53,864 nucleotides of DNA from an uncultured Sanguibacteroides sp. (lineage in GTDB: Bacteria > Bacteroidota > Bacteroidia > Bacteroidales > Marinifilaceae): assembly GCF_900543425.1 (NCBI RefSeq), contig NZ_UQRQ01000022.1:1-53864 (forward strand). The letters run 5' to 3'. The translations under genes and the position numbers were made by a program. Every line of letters starts with the position of its first letter. Positions within the stretch are counted from its first letter, which is position 1. The notes beneath the pieces were generated by a model that saw only the letters and a program-made list of their open reading frames with translations, made no database searches and was not told the DNA's origin. Positions 41,123-50,145 of this stretch are shown piece after piece.

Positions 41123-42592
41123 TTAGAATACATTTTGACTATCCGGAATAGGAAACACAAATTTTTTCGGACTGGGGGCGATTTCAGCTCCTACCGTCAG
41201 AATGGGACTATTCAAACGTTTATACATAAAGAAAAGCTGTCCCTCCCCGATAAACTCCCGCCGGGCATCGTTTAACAATATATCGTAAAAATTCTTTTCC
41301 GAAGTAAAAGAGGATAACTTCCGTTTACATCCCCGGGCATTTCTTAATTGCTTCAATATTTCCGTGGCTTCGTCTTTCTTCCCCTGATGAAAGAGACACT
41401 CTGCCAGAATATAATAAATCTCGCTCATCCGCAAATTCGGTAAGGCCCTCCCCTCATCCTGATTTATATTCGCATCCCCTGAAACACGTTGGTATTTGAT
41501 AGACCAATAGATATCGTCTTTATGATCCAACAGATAATTCAAACGATAATCATCTGCATCCTCTTCAAAGATTTTGTCTATACCTTGAATTTGCATCGGC
41601 TCATCACCCGACCAAAGTTTATAGTCGGCATAGTTATCCAATAAATCGAAATTATAGAAAGAGAAAAGACAATCCGACAAATGCTTTTTATATCTGTATT
41701 TCAAATCACCCGTAAAATCATAAGATTCGTTCCACTTGAACCACTTCTTTTTCACCACGAAGGTATTGTAAAATTCAAAGGCATATTTATAAGCATTATC
41801 CCGATCTCCCTTGTAAAGATATACCCGAGCCAACATCCCAAGCACTGCACAATAATTAAGACGATACCCCCTATTATCCATAAATTCTCCACCTTGCACA
41901 GTATACAATCCAAGAAAACGCCCGTTATAACTGCTCATGGCCGATCTATTAAGAGAAGTGTCATTAAAAGCCAATAAATCCTTAGCCTGCAACAAATCTT
42001 TAATCACCTCGTCTATTACCTCCGAAGCCGTCAATTTTTTCTTAATCACGGAAGGCCATTCCGCCTGATAAGGAATCAGATGCTTCGGAGCCTCCTTTTC
42101 CGTTACCGGAGCCGGGGCAAACAAGCGGACAACGTCAAAATGGAAAAAAGCCCGTAATGCTAAAGCTTCACCCGTAATCACATTTTTAGAAACCGTATCT
42201 AAAGTAAAAACGGAGGGAGAAGCCTTAACCACCTCGTTTAGCAACAGGTTACAATTGGCTATCAGATTATATAATTTTTCCCATATTGCAGATACAATAG
42301 GTTTAGTCGTTTTATTATCATAGATAAACTCAGCAAAATTCTCTTCTTCCTCCAACAAAGATTCCGGGTCATAAGTCTGGGACATGGCATTTAGCATACC
42401 CCAACTCATATTTTTACCATACAATACTCCCAAGGAAGCCCCCTGATAAATGCCGTTTAACGCATTTTGAAATCCGGTTTCATCCGAAAACAATTTGTCT
42501 TTATCGATCTGACTTTTAGGAGTTATATCCAACCAATCATTACAGGAAACGGTTAGAAATACCAACAGCAATAAAATAATATCTTTTTTCAT
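41123..42592 (-). CDS. SusD/RagB-family nutrient-binding lipoprotein
   Basis: The product is 489 residues with lipobox LTVSC, followed by NDWLDITPKSQIDKDKLF, the hallmark of SusD-like proteins. Downstream are GEALALRAFFHFDVVRLFAP (TPR-like helices) and LPNLRMSEIYYILAECLF with ARREFIGEGQLFFMYKR near the end. SusD-like proteins cap the SusC pore and bind substrate at the cell surface. It directly follows the SusC gene (17 bp). In this setting, with two protease-family proteins, the substrate may be a peptide or protein; inference. Confidence 0.93.
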   Translation of the reverse strand: MKKDIILLLLVFLTVSCNDWLDITPKSQIDKDKLFSDETGFQNALNGIYQGASLGVLYGKNMSWGMLNAMSQTYDPESLLEEEENFAEFIYDNKTTKPIVSAIWEKLYNLIANCNLLLNEVVKASPSVFTLDTVSKNVITGEALALRAFFHFDVVRLFAPAPVTEKEAPKHLIPYQAEWPSVIKKKLTASEVIDEVIKDLLQAKDLLAFNDTSLNRSAMSSYNGRFLGLYTVQGGEFMDNRGYRLNYCAVLGMLARVYLYKGDRDNAYKYAFEFYNTFVVKKKWFKWNESYDFTGDLKYRYKKHLSDCLFSFYNFDLLDNYADYKLWSGDEPMQIQGIDKIFEEDADDYRLNYLLDHKDDIYWSIKYQRVSGDANINQDEGRALPNLRMSEIYYILAECLFHQGKKDEATEILKQLRNARGCKRKLSSFTSEKNFYDILLNDARREFIGEGQLFFMYKRLNSPILTVGAEIAPSPKKFVFPIPDSQNVF

Positions 42593-42609
42593 AATCGTTC
42601 TTTTTAGAT

Positions 42610-45600
42610 TTAGAAGCTTATATTTAAAGAGAGATCATACACTCTTGCATAAGGATAAGAGGTTCCCCGCTCCTGTTTTACCGTTGAGAAATGGGCCAAT
42701 CCCGTTGTATTAAATTGCAATTTCAACACGTTCAATCCCAATTTTCTTACCCAATCGTTATCAAACGTCCAAGCAATACTCAAAGAGTTAAAATCAAGCG
42801 TATTGTATTTTTGTACAAAACGGGAGGTCGGACGGGCAATAGCCGAACGATCCTTAATATCTTTCAAGGGTGTTTTATCTCCTATATGCATCCATCGATC
42901 GGAAAATACCCGTTTATCCGCATTGTATTTCCACAAATCCACACTTTCGATATGCGTCGGATAAGTATTATTATACCGTTCACCTCCGAATTCGTACATA
43001 AAGGAAGCATAGACGGAAAGCGATTTCCAAACGAAGTTAAAACCGAAAGATCCTTTGGCTGCCGGTTCCGTATCGCCGATAATCTGCTGCTCATTGGCTT
43101 CCCAATCATAGGTGATGGTTCCGTCCCGTCTCACGTAAACCTCTTGTCCGCTGGCCGGATCGATCCCTAAGGATTTCATCCCGAATATGGAGGTCAATGT
43201 GCCCCCCTCCTCGTATTTCAAAAAAGGCTTGGCGTATTTTTCATCAGCAGATTCAAATTCACTCTTGTTATAATCCTCGTAATAATCGTTTACTTTATTG
43301 TTATAATTACTCAACGAATTGGATACTTTTAAAATCTCGTTTTTGTTGTGAGAAAGATTGGCAAAAACAGATACAAACCAGTCCTTTTTATTCAATATAT
43401 CCGAACGCAATTGGAACTCGTACCCCCGGTTTTCAACCTCTCCCAAATTGTCATAATACTTGGTAAAACCGAAAGAGGAAGGAATATCGATCTGCGTGAT
43501 CATATCTTTCGTCTTTTCGTAATAGTAGGTTCCTTTCAGATAAAATAAACCCTCTTTCAAGGTAAGTTCCACTCCCACGTTCGCACTATTCTTCACCTCC
43601 CAACCGAGAGAGGTATTTCCCAAGGCCATCAACTGAACTCCCATACCGGTAATATACCAGTTCTTATCATAAATCTCGTAAATATCTTTAGCTGCATAAG
43701 GTTGGAAATTAACCTTACCGGTTTGTCCGTAGGTCAACGTCAATTTCAACTGAGAAATCCAAGAATTATCGGTCAAAAATCGATAGCGATGCAAATTCAA
43801 GCCGGTTCCCAAGGACCAGAAAGGAGCCCATTTCCTGTCGGAACCGAATTCGGACGAACCATCCAAACGACAAGAGGCATCAAACAAATAGATATCTTTA
43901 TAAGAGTAATTCAAGGTTAAAAATGTTCCAAAAAGCCGGGTATGATTATCCGTTTCGTTGGTTTTCCCTACCTGCTCCTGGGCATACATAATCGAACTCA
44001 GGTTTCCGGAAGGAAATCCGCGATAAAAAGCGGAAGTACCGGAAGTAACGGACTCCGTCGTATTCAATCCTAAAGTTCCGGTCAGATAATGGTGTCCGAA
44101 TGTCTGATTATACATCAACAACAAGTTCGTCGTCCAACGGAATTGGTTTCCGTCTGAAACCGCCAAAGAACCCTTTTTCTCCCCGTTATACTCTTTTACC
44201 CCACTAAAAGTCCCCGATTTCGGATCCAAAAAGTTTTTAGAACCGTCTATCCGTTTGGTCAAAGCGATTTGCCCTTTAAAACGAAATGCCTCCGTGATAT
44301 ACCAATCCAAACTAAAGTTATTGGTGAACTCCTCGTAATAGTTTTTACTGAAATTTTTGGTTTCCATTCCTTCATACATCGGATTCACGGGGAAATTGCC
44401 ACTCCCGTAAAGAGGTAATTCCGGTGTATAATGCCCTGTTTCGTCCTTCATCTCGTTGTAAGGCAGTTGTTTCACGAAATCGGCAAAACTTCCGAAAGGC
44501 GAATGTTTGGCATTTACCCGATCGTAGGAAACATGATTCCGTATTTGCAAATCTTTCAACCGGTAATCGATATAAAAACCGGCCCCGATCCTATTCCGGT
44601 ACGATTTTTTCATCACCCCGTTCTCGTTGTCATATCGCAACTCGAAGCCATATCGTACGGCATCGTTACCCCCGTCCACGTATACGCTATGTTTATGATT
44701 GAATCCCGTACGCAAAGGCTGACTTAACCAATAGGTATCCACTCCCTTATTGATGGCATTCAATTTTTCCATATAATTACCATAAATAGTTATGATATTA
44801 TTACCGGTTTCGTTCAATTTATAATACCCGGCAGCCACTTCCGCTGCTAATTTCTCTCTGGCATCAAAATAATCGTAACTGGACAAATCCGGAGCAGTCA
44901 AACTACCCACAAAATTGTAATTCACGTTCAATTTTCCGGCTTTAGGAGCTTTTGTCTCCACCACGATCACCCCGTTAGAAGCCCGGGAACCGTATATGGC
45001 CGTTGCGGCAGCATCTTTCAAGATCGTGATACTATGGATACGGGTCGGATCCATATCGTATATTTTCTCGGCACTCACGTCAAAACCATCCAAAATAAAG
45101 ATCGGTAAATTCGGATTATTTTTCAACTTCGCTTCGGAAACATCAGCCACGTCCAACTCTCTCACCCCCACTCCCGACTGTCCTCTGACGTAAAATTCGG
45201 GAATCGCATTCGGATTAGATCCCATCAGATTATTTTCCATAATGCGAAACGAGGGATCGAACACCTGTAAGGCCGAAATTACATTTCGATTGGCCACTTT
45301 CATTAAATCTTTTCCCTCTATTCGAACCGAAGTTCCGGTATAAGACTCTTTACGTACATTGGCATACCCCGTAACGACCACATCGTCCAAACTCTCGGCC
45401 TGTTCTACCAGAACAATATCCAACTCTTTTTTCCCATCGAGAATTTCCTTATCCTTAATATCTTTCAACTTGATGACTTTCGTTTCCATCCCGATAAAGC
45501 TAACTTCCAAAACAATATCCTTTATATCCGGAAGCACTAATTGAAAACGTCCTGCCGTATCCGTGGCACAACCCAAGGTTGTCCCTTTTATGATAACGGT

Positions 45601-46044
45601 TACGCCCGGCAACGGGATCTTCTCCAAATCGACCACCCGTCCTTTAATAGTTTTCTTATCTACTTTTTGAGTTTGCGGGACAACTTTTGTATTCCGAATA
45701 ACAATTGTCTGATCAACAATTCTATACTGCAACTTCGTTCCTTTCAAACACTTCTCCAGTATAGCCTGAACAGTTGCATTTTTAAAATCCAAGTCAAGGT
45801 TTGTTACCTTCGACACCTCCTCGTAACTATACAAACAGGTATAATCACTTTGAGATTCTATCGACTTTAGTACCTCGATTAACGAAACGTTACTCATCTT
45901 TAAATTAAACAACGCTTCCTGCGATTTCACTTCCGCCCTCAATTGGAGGATAGAAATAAACATAAATAAAATGGTGAATTTCATTGTGACATAGCATTTT
46001 CGAAGGCCATAATCACGACCTTGATAATTGAACTTTTTTTTCAT
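42610..46044 (-). CDS. SusC/RagA-family TonB-dependent transporter with STN domain
   Basis: The product is 1144 residues. After a long basic leader and a hydrophobic segment (MKFTILFMFISILQLRAEV) comes an STN domain (SLIEVLKSIESQSDYTCLY), a carboxypeptidase-like fold (IKGRVVDLEKIPLPGVTVII), the TonB plug (DDVVVTGYANVRKESYTGTS, ILKDAAATAIYGSRASNGVI) and a beta-barrel ending in DLSLNISF. The STN domain is the signal-receiving module that contacts the FecR anti-sigma factor, and a FecR/ECF sigma pair lies immediately upstream. This indicates substrate-induced self-regulation. Met 22 may be the real start of the signal peptide. Confidence 0.95.
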   Translation of the reverse strand: MKKKFNYQGRDYGLRKCYVTMKFTILFMFISILQLRAEVKSQEALFNLKMSNVSLIEVLKSIESQSDYTCLYSYEEVSKVTNLDLDFKNATVQAILEKCLKGTKLQYRIVDQTIVIRNTKVVPQTQKVDKKTIKGRVVDLEKIPLPGVTVIIKGTTLGCATDTAGRFQLVLPDIKDIVLEVSFIGMETKVIKLKDIKDKEILDGKKELDIVLVEQAESLDDVVVTGYANVRKESYTGTSVRIEGKDLMKVANRNVISALQVFDPSFRIMENNLMGSNPNAIPEFYVRGQSGVGVRELDVADVSEAKLKNNPNLPIFILDGFDVSAEKIYDMDPTRIHSITILKDAAATAIYGSRASNGVIVVETKAPKAGKLNVNYNFVGSLTAPDLSSYDYFDAREKLAAEVAAGYYKLNETGNNIITIYGNYMEKLNAINKGVDTYWLSQPLRTGFNHKHSVYVDGGNDAVRYGFELRYDNENGVMKKSYRNRIGAGFYIDYRLKDLQIRNHVSYDRVNAKHSPFGSFADFVKQLPYNEMKDETGHYTPELPLYGSGNFPVNPMYEGMETKNFSKNYYEEFTNNFSLDWYITEAFRFKGQIALTKRIDGSKNFLDPKSGTFSGVKEYNGEKKGSLAVSDGNQFRWTTNLLLMYNQTFGHHYLTGTLGLNTTESVTSGTSAFYRGFPSGNLSSIMYAQEQVGKTNETDNHTRLFGTFLTLNYSYKDIYLFDASCRLDGSSEFGSDRKWAPFWSLGTGLNLHRYRFLTDNSWISQLKLTLTYGQTGKVNFQPYAAKDIYEIYDKNWYITGMGVQLMALGNTSLGWEVKNSANVGVELTLKEGLFYLKGTYYYEKTKDMITQIDIPSSFGFTKYYDNLGEVENRGYEFQLRSDILNKKDWFVSVFANLSHNKNEILKVSNSLSNYNNKVNDYYEDYNKSEFESADEKYAKPFLKYEEGGTLTSIFGMKSLGIDPASGQEVYVRRDGTITYDWEANEQQIIGDTEPAAKGSFGFNFVWKSLSVYASFMYEFGGERYNNTYPTHIESVDLWKYNADKRVFSDRWMHIGDKTPLKDIKDRSAIARPTSRFVQKYNTLDFNSLSIAWTFDNDWVRKLGLNVLKLQFNTTGLAHFSTVKQERGTSYPYARVYDLSLNISF

Positions 46045-46099
46045 ACATTTGTGAATTAGATGAATAATTATTTCCGGATACCCTCCGGGAAGGTTTTAG

Positions 46100-46127
46100 G
46101 TCGGAAGATATGGGCGTATCTTCCGAC
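46100..46127. terminator. Strong hairpin between the FecR and SusC genes
   Basis: Arms GTCGGAAGATA (46100-46110) and TATCTTCCGAC (46117-46127) form a perfect 11-bp stem with a 6-base loop. The better U-tract (TTTTTATTT) follows on the plus strand. On the minus strand an A-run precedes the stem and CTAAAACC follows. It may end sigma/anti-sigma transcripts or shape the SusC leader. Confidence 0.5.
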
Positions 46128-46130
46128 TTT

Positions 46131-47306
46131 TTATTTCCGATCTTTTATCATAACACGATTACCGTCAACTTCTATATCTATTTTATTGATTAACGTCAAC
46201 ATATCCAGTATGGGAGCCAACTCCCCGTATCTTTTCAGATTTCCGGTAAACAAAACATCCTTTAAAGATTGATTTTCATAAGACACATGTATGTCATACC
46301 AACGGGAAAGTGTATTCATGATATCTTCCAGACGCTGTTTTTCAAAAACGAACCTTCCCTCTGTCCAAGAACAATACAGACGGGTATCCACGGGCATAAC
46401 GGCCGTCTGACCGCTCCGTTTATCCAATCTCAATTGTTCCCCAGGCAGTAAAGTATATTGTTCCCCGGCTCTCTCGAAAGCAACTTTTCCATTTACCAAC
46501 GTGGTTTCAAGGAAATTTTCATCACCGTAATCCCTCACGTTAAAAGAGGTTCCCAACACACGTATTTCCCCTTGCTCCGAATGAATAACAAAGGGAGCCG
46601 TCGTATCCCGTGCAACCTGAAAAAAAACCTCCCCCTTCATAAAAACCTCCCGGGTTCCGCTCCGGAAAGAAGCCGGATAACGGATCTCTGATTCCGAATT
46701 CATCTGCAAAACACTTCCGTCGCTTAACGTCAGCGTATACTCTCCTCCCCGGGGAATGGATATCGTATGATATTGCTCTTCCATAACGGAAGTATCGGAT
46801 GTAGCATACCGGATAGCTCCTGACATGATCCGCATATGAGCTCCCTCCTTATCTAATTTTCGATCGGTCTTAATTTCGGAAAGATCCACCTGACTCCCGT
46901 CTGCTAACGTCAGTATAGCCTTATATGTTCCGGGAATAATTCGTGCAACCTTTTCAGGCTTGGACAAAACAATATTTTCTTTTCCGAGATACAATATTCC
47001 CCCAAGCAGTATGAAAAAAGCAACCACGCCGGCATAACGATAAAAACGAACTTTTCTTTTCTGTTCCGCTCGTTTCACTTTTAACATCAACTCCTGATAA
47101 GAAGCCGAAATATCGTGTTCGGCAATAAAACGAAATTTATCGACAATAAACTCTTCCGATGTATACCGTTCATACAAACGAGCGTTTTCCGGCGAAGCAA
47201 GAATCCAGTCTTCCAATTTCATTCTTCCCGCTTCATCGATCGTTCCGGTTATCCGGGCTGTAATCAAATCCGCAATTTCGTCTATTTCATTATAATTCTC
47301 TATCAT
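46131..47306 (-). CDS. FecR-family anti-sigma factor
   Basis: The ATG at 47306 (MIENYNEIDEIADLI) is preferred; an earlier ATG at 47363 would overlap the sigma gene stop and adds an unlikely leader. The product is 391 residues: cytoplasmic sigma-binding region, a transmembrane helix (YAGVVAFFILLGGILYLG), and the periplasmic FecR domain (TISIPRGGEYTLTLSDGSVL, FFQVARDTTAPFVIHSEQGE, VRVLGTSFNV-like IRVLGTSFNVRDYG) followed by a C-terminal STN-like part. It senses the SusC STN domain and holds the ECF sigma factor. Confidence 0.93.
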   Translation of the reverse strand: MIENYNEIDEIADLITARITGTIDEAGRMKLEDWILASPENARLYERYTSEEFIVDKFRFIAEHDISASYQELMLKVKRAEQKRKVRFYRYAGVVAFFILLGGILYLGKENIVLSKPEKVARIIPGTYKAILTLADGSQVDLSEIKTDRKLDKEGAHMRIMSGAIRYATSDTSVMEEQYHTISIPRGGEYTLTLSDGSVLQMNSESEIRYPASFRSGTREVFMKGEVFFQVARDTTAPFVIHSEQGEIRVLGTSFNVRDYGDENFLETTLVNGKVAFERAGEQYTLLPGEQLRLDKRSGQTAVMPVDTRLYCSWTEGRFVFEKQRLEDIMNTLSRWYDIHVSYENQSLKDVLFTGNLKRYGELAPILDMLTLINKIDIEVDGNRVMIKDRK

Positions 47307-47359
47307 TCTTGACCGATTTTTATTGTAAAACACTCCACCCGTCAAAAAGTGACAAAAAA

Positions 47360-47887
47360 TCAAATTAAATTTACAAGAAAAATTAAGAATGTATGGTCAA
47401 GTCCCGTTCTTAACAACTCTTTTCCTCTCTTCCTCTGCGTTTTAACAGCATCGACAGATATGCCGAGTTGTTCCGCAATATCTTTATCTTTGAACCCTTC
47501 CAAGGTCAAATTGATAACAATCCGGTATTTTTCCGGCAAGCACTCTATCGCCTGTCTCAATCGAATAAAAACCTCTTCTTCCAACACCGCATTACAAAAA
47601 TAATCTTCAGATTCCACCTCGTAATGGCTCAGGCATTTCTCTTTTATACTCTTTCCTCGAATATGATTCAGGCATTTATTTTTTACAACGGTATAAAGGT
47701 AATACTGAAGTTCATTTCCATCAATAAACAGATGAGGTGAATACCAGAGTTTATAAAAAGTGTCCTGAACGATATCTTCCGCTTCGCTATGATCCACATA
47801 TTTACAGGCAATAGCCAATAAACTATGAAATAATTTTTCATACAAATCTTTGAACTTTACACTATTAGCTCTTTTACTTAACACCAT
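47360..47887 (-). CDS. ECF RNA polymerase sigma factor (Bacteroidetes Sus-type)
   Basis: The 175-residue protein contains sigma region 2 (LFHSLLAIACKYVDHSEAED then IVQDTFYKLWYS) and region 4 (LPEKYRIVINLTLEGFKDKD, IAEQLGISVDAVKTQRKRGK). It is paired with the FecR gene 53 bp downstream and very likely drives the SusC-to-protease operon. A candidate -7 element TAGGTTTC (47916-47909) lies just upstream, next to an 18-bp palindrome that is repeated 136 bp away. Confidence 0.93.
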   Translation of the reverse strand: MVLSKRANSVKFKDLYEKLFHSLLAIACKYVDHSEAEDIVQDTFYKLWYSPHLFIDGNELQYYLYTVVKNKCLNHIRGKSIKEKCLSHYEVESEDYFCNAVLEEEVFIRLRQAIECLPEKYRIVINLTLEGFKDKDIAEQLGISVDAVKTQRKRGKELLRTGLDHTFLIFLVNLI

Positions 47888-47921
47888 ACACCTACAAAAA
47901 GCTCATCCGAAACCTATATTA

Positions 47922-47939
47922 ATTAAACGATCGTTTAAT
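47922..47939. promoter_or_regulatory. Operator-like palindrome 1 upstream of the sigma gene
   Basis: ATTAAACGATCGTTTAAT is a perfect 18-bp palindrome placed 35-52 bp upstream of the sigma start codon, directly behind the candidate -7 element. Its 12-bp core AAACGATCGTTT recurs at 48061-48072. Confidence 0.6.
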
Positions 47940-48060
47940 AATACGCAAAAATAAATAATTATATAGACGATACAAAAAAACTATATAAAAATTAATCGCT
48001 AATATTCAACTAATTACACAACAAAAACATGTTCGAAAATAAATAAAAGAGAATGTTATA

Positions 48061-48072
48061 AAACGATCGTTT
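48061..48072. promoter_or_regulatory. Operator-like palindrome 2
   Basis: AAACGATCGTTT is identical to the core of palindrome 1. The centres are 136 bp apart, close to 13 helical turns, so both face the same side of the DNA. Confidence 0.55.
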
Positions 48073-48167
48073 ATAGAGTCTTATGGGTAATATTTAGCTC
48101 ACAAAGTGTACCAGAGAAGAAGTGTACTCCGTTAAAAAATAAAATAAATACTATTTCTTGGTTCCTA

Positions 48168-48199
48168 TTTGACAAAAAATTCTTATTTTTATAGTCTTT
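48168..48199 (+). promoter_or_regulatory. Candidate Bacteroidetes promoter of the YfbM-like gene
   Basis: TTTG (48168-48171) and TAGTCTTT (48192-48199) with 20 bases between them approximate the Bacteroidetes housekeeping consensus TTTG / TAnnTTTG. Transcription would start only a few bases before the start codon region. Confidence 0.4.
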
Positions 48200-48220
48200 A
48201 CTAACTAAAAAACAGTGCAA

Positions 48221-48730
48221 ATGGGAATGATCGCGTCTTACAAGATGGTCGATCCGGATGTTATTGACCGTCTGCTTCAGCTGGATCATGAAGATTTATC
48301 TGAAGAGCTATCCGAAATCAATGAAGACCCTCGATACGAAACAATCGATATAGACAAAAGTTGGGACGGACTTCATTTTTTACTTACCGGAAAATCGGCC
48401 GTGGTTCCGATGAAAGAGAATCTCCTGAGTGAATCTATCGTAGGTTCACACTTGTTCAGCGAGAACGAAGATAATGATTTTGTTGCTTATACCTGTTTTG
48501 AAGAATTGGAAGCCATCATTTCTGCCTTCAAAAATGTAAACAAAAGAACTCTTTATAAAAGATTCTCCCCGGATCTTTTCACCAAAAGCAGAATCTATCC
48601 GGATATATGGAACACCAAAAACAAAGCCGAACTATTCGAATTTTTATATGAAACCGGTTATAAAAAACTATTAAAATTTTATCGGAGCGCACTCAAACAC
48701 AAAAAGTGCGTTATCGTAACGATTCAATAA
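48221..48730 (+). CDS. YfbM-family (DUF1877-like) protein
   Basis: The start is taken at MGMIASYKMVDPD (48221), the usual beginning of YfbM proteins; an in-frame Met lies two codons earlier. The product is 169 residues. Family features seen are VIDRLLQLDHED, DIDKSWDGLHFLLTG, a conserved ESIVGSHLF region and YETGYKKLLKFYRSALKHK near the end. It is cytoplasmic with no signal peptide. Function is unknown in the family. It is monocistronic by position. Confidence 0.85.
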   Translation: MGMIASYKMVDPDVIDRLLQLDHEDLSEELSEINEDPRYETIDIDKSWDGLHFLLTGKSAVVPMKENLLSESIVGSHLFSENEDNDFVAYTCFEELEAIISAFKNVNKRTLYKRFSPDLFTKSRIYPDIWNTKNKAELFEFLYETGYKKLLKFYRSALKHKKCVIVTIQ

Positions 48731-48889
48731 CGGATAGTTCTTCTATACTTGGAAAAAATATAATTGTCTCATCCCGGATTCTATATCATTGCAGATGCCG
48801 TTAAATGGAAGAAATTGTAAAAATAAAGCGGTATATCCTTAATTTTTTTGATTACCTTGCGCCCGCAACAATAAAAAAAATTATCCGCT

Positions 48890-50089
48890 ATGATTAGAAA
48901 GTTTTTACTGATGGCCGTGATTGTTTTCACGGGTGCAACAATGCTTTTAGCACAAAAACAGGGAGGTCCCCGTTCCGGTTACCAATTCGAAACGATTGCC
49001 GATCTTAAAACCACGCCGGTAAAGGATCAACAAAGTGTAGGTACCTGCTGGGATTATGCCGCCCTCTCCTTTTTGGAATCCGAACTATTAAGAATGGGAA
49101 AACCGGAATACGATCTTTCCGAATTATTCGTTGCCAAAAATACTTACTACGAAAAAGGAATCCGTTATATCCAGTTTCACGGTTCAAATAACTTCGGAGA
49201 AGGAGGACAGGCACACGATGTCATCCTCATGATAAAAAAATACGGTATTGTTCCGGAAGAAGTATACACGGGACTCCAATACGGCAGAGATTTTCACATC
49301 CACGGAGAATTAGTCGAAGCTCTAAAAGGGATGTTGGACGGTATCAATAAAAACCCGAACCGCCGTCTTACCCCGGTTTGGCCAAAAGCTTACGAAAGCA
49401 TTATCGATACCTACTTAGGAGCTACTCCGGAAAAATTCACCTACAAAGGGAAAGAATATACTCCCAAAACGTTCGAGGCTTCTTTAGGACTCAATCTGGA
49501 CGATTACGTGGAAATCACCTCCTTTCAGGAGTTTCCTTTCTATACTCAGGTCGTACTTCCTATCCCCGACAACTGGGCTCATGGAATTTACTATAACCTT
49601 CCGATCGATGAATTGATCGAGATCATGAACAACTCTTTGAAAAAAGGATATACCGTATGTTGGGATGGAGACGTCAGCCACAACAGCTTTAACCACGGAG
49701 CTGGTTTAGCCATCTTGCCGACCGACGAACCTTCCGAAATGATCAATGCCGAAATCGACAAATGGCAAACATTAAGCGAAAAAGAAAGAAAATCTAAAAT
49801 GTCCTCTTTCGAAGAACCCGTACCAGAGATGAGAATCGACGATTCAAAGCGTCAATTCAGGTTCGACAACCGTCAGACGACCGACGACCATTTGATGCAC
49901 ATCACGGGTTTATTGAAAGACCAAAACGGTACGCTCTACTATAAAACCAAAAATTCGTGGAATGCAGACAGCAACCCCTTCGGTGGCTACCTCTACATGT
50001 CGGAACCTTATTGCCGCTTACAAACGGTGGCTATTATGGTTCATAAAGACGCCATTCCCAAAGCGATCCGAAAAAAATTAGGACTTTAA
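48890..50089 (+). CDS. Exported C1-family cysteine peptidase (aminopeptidase C/bleomycin hydrolase-like)
   Basis: The 399-residue protein has a signal peptide (MIRKFLLMAVIVFTGATMLL then AQKQ). The papain triad is present: TPVKDQQSVGTCWDYAALSF with the nucleophile Cys and oxyanion Gln, DDHLMHITGLLKDQNG with the His, and YYKTKNSWNADSN with the Asn. The nucleophile is followed by Trp-Asp-Tyr rather than the common Trp-Ala-Phe. A GlyGly-rich GEGGQAHDVI stretch fits the C1B branch. It is probably a periplasmic aminopeptidase. It ends before a strong bidirectional terminator. Confidence 0.9.
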   Translation: MIRKFLLMAVIVFTGATMLLAQKQGGPRSGYQFETIADLKTTPVKDQQSVGTCWDYAALSFLESELLRMGKPEYDLSELFVAKNTYYEKGIRYIQFHGSNNFGEGGQAHDVILMIKKYGIVPEEVYTGLQYGRDFHIHGELVEALKGMLDGINKNPNRRLTPVWPKAYESIIDTYLGATPEKFTYKGKEYTPKTFEASLGLNLDDYVEITSFQEFPFYTQVVLPIPDNWAHGIYYNLPIDELIEIMNNSLKKGYTVCWDGDVSHNSFNHGAGLAILPTDEPSEMINAEIDKWQTLSEKERKSKMSSFEEPVPEMRIDDSKRQFRFDNRQTTDDHLMHITGLLKDQNGTLYYKTKNSWNADSNPFGGYLYMSEPYCRLQTVAIMVHKDAIPKAIRKKLGL

Positions 50090-50100
50090 TCCAATAAAAA

Positions 50101-50128
50101 AACAGCATCGGGAAGATGCTGTTTTTTT
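50101..50128. terminator. Bidirectional intrinsic terminator
   Basis: Arms AACAGCATC (50101-50109) and GATGCTGTT (50115-50123) have a 5-base loop. T-run TTTTTTT follows on the plus strand, and an A-run before the stem serves as the U-tract on the minus strand. It ends both the C1 peptidase gene and the VWA gene. Confidence 0.88.
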
Positions 50129-50145
50129 ATACTAATTCAATTCAT

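Larger units (their letters stand above)
47940..48220. other. AT-rich divergent intergenic region
   Basis: Apart from palindrome 2 and the candidate promoter of the YfbM-like gene I see no ORF or RNA gene here. It is a divergent control region between the sigma gene (minus) and the YfbM-like gene (plus). Confidence 0.6.
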
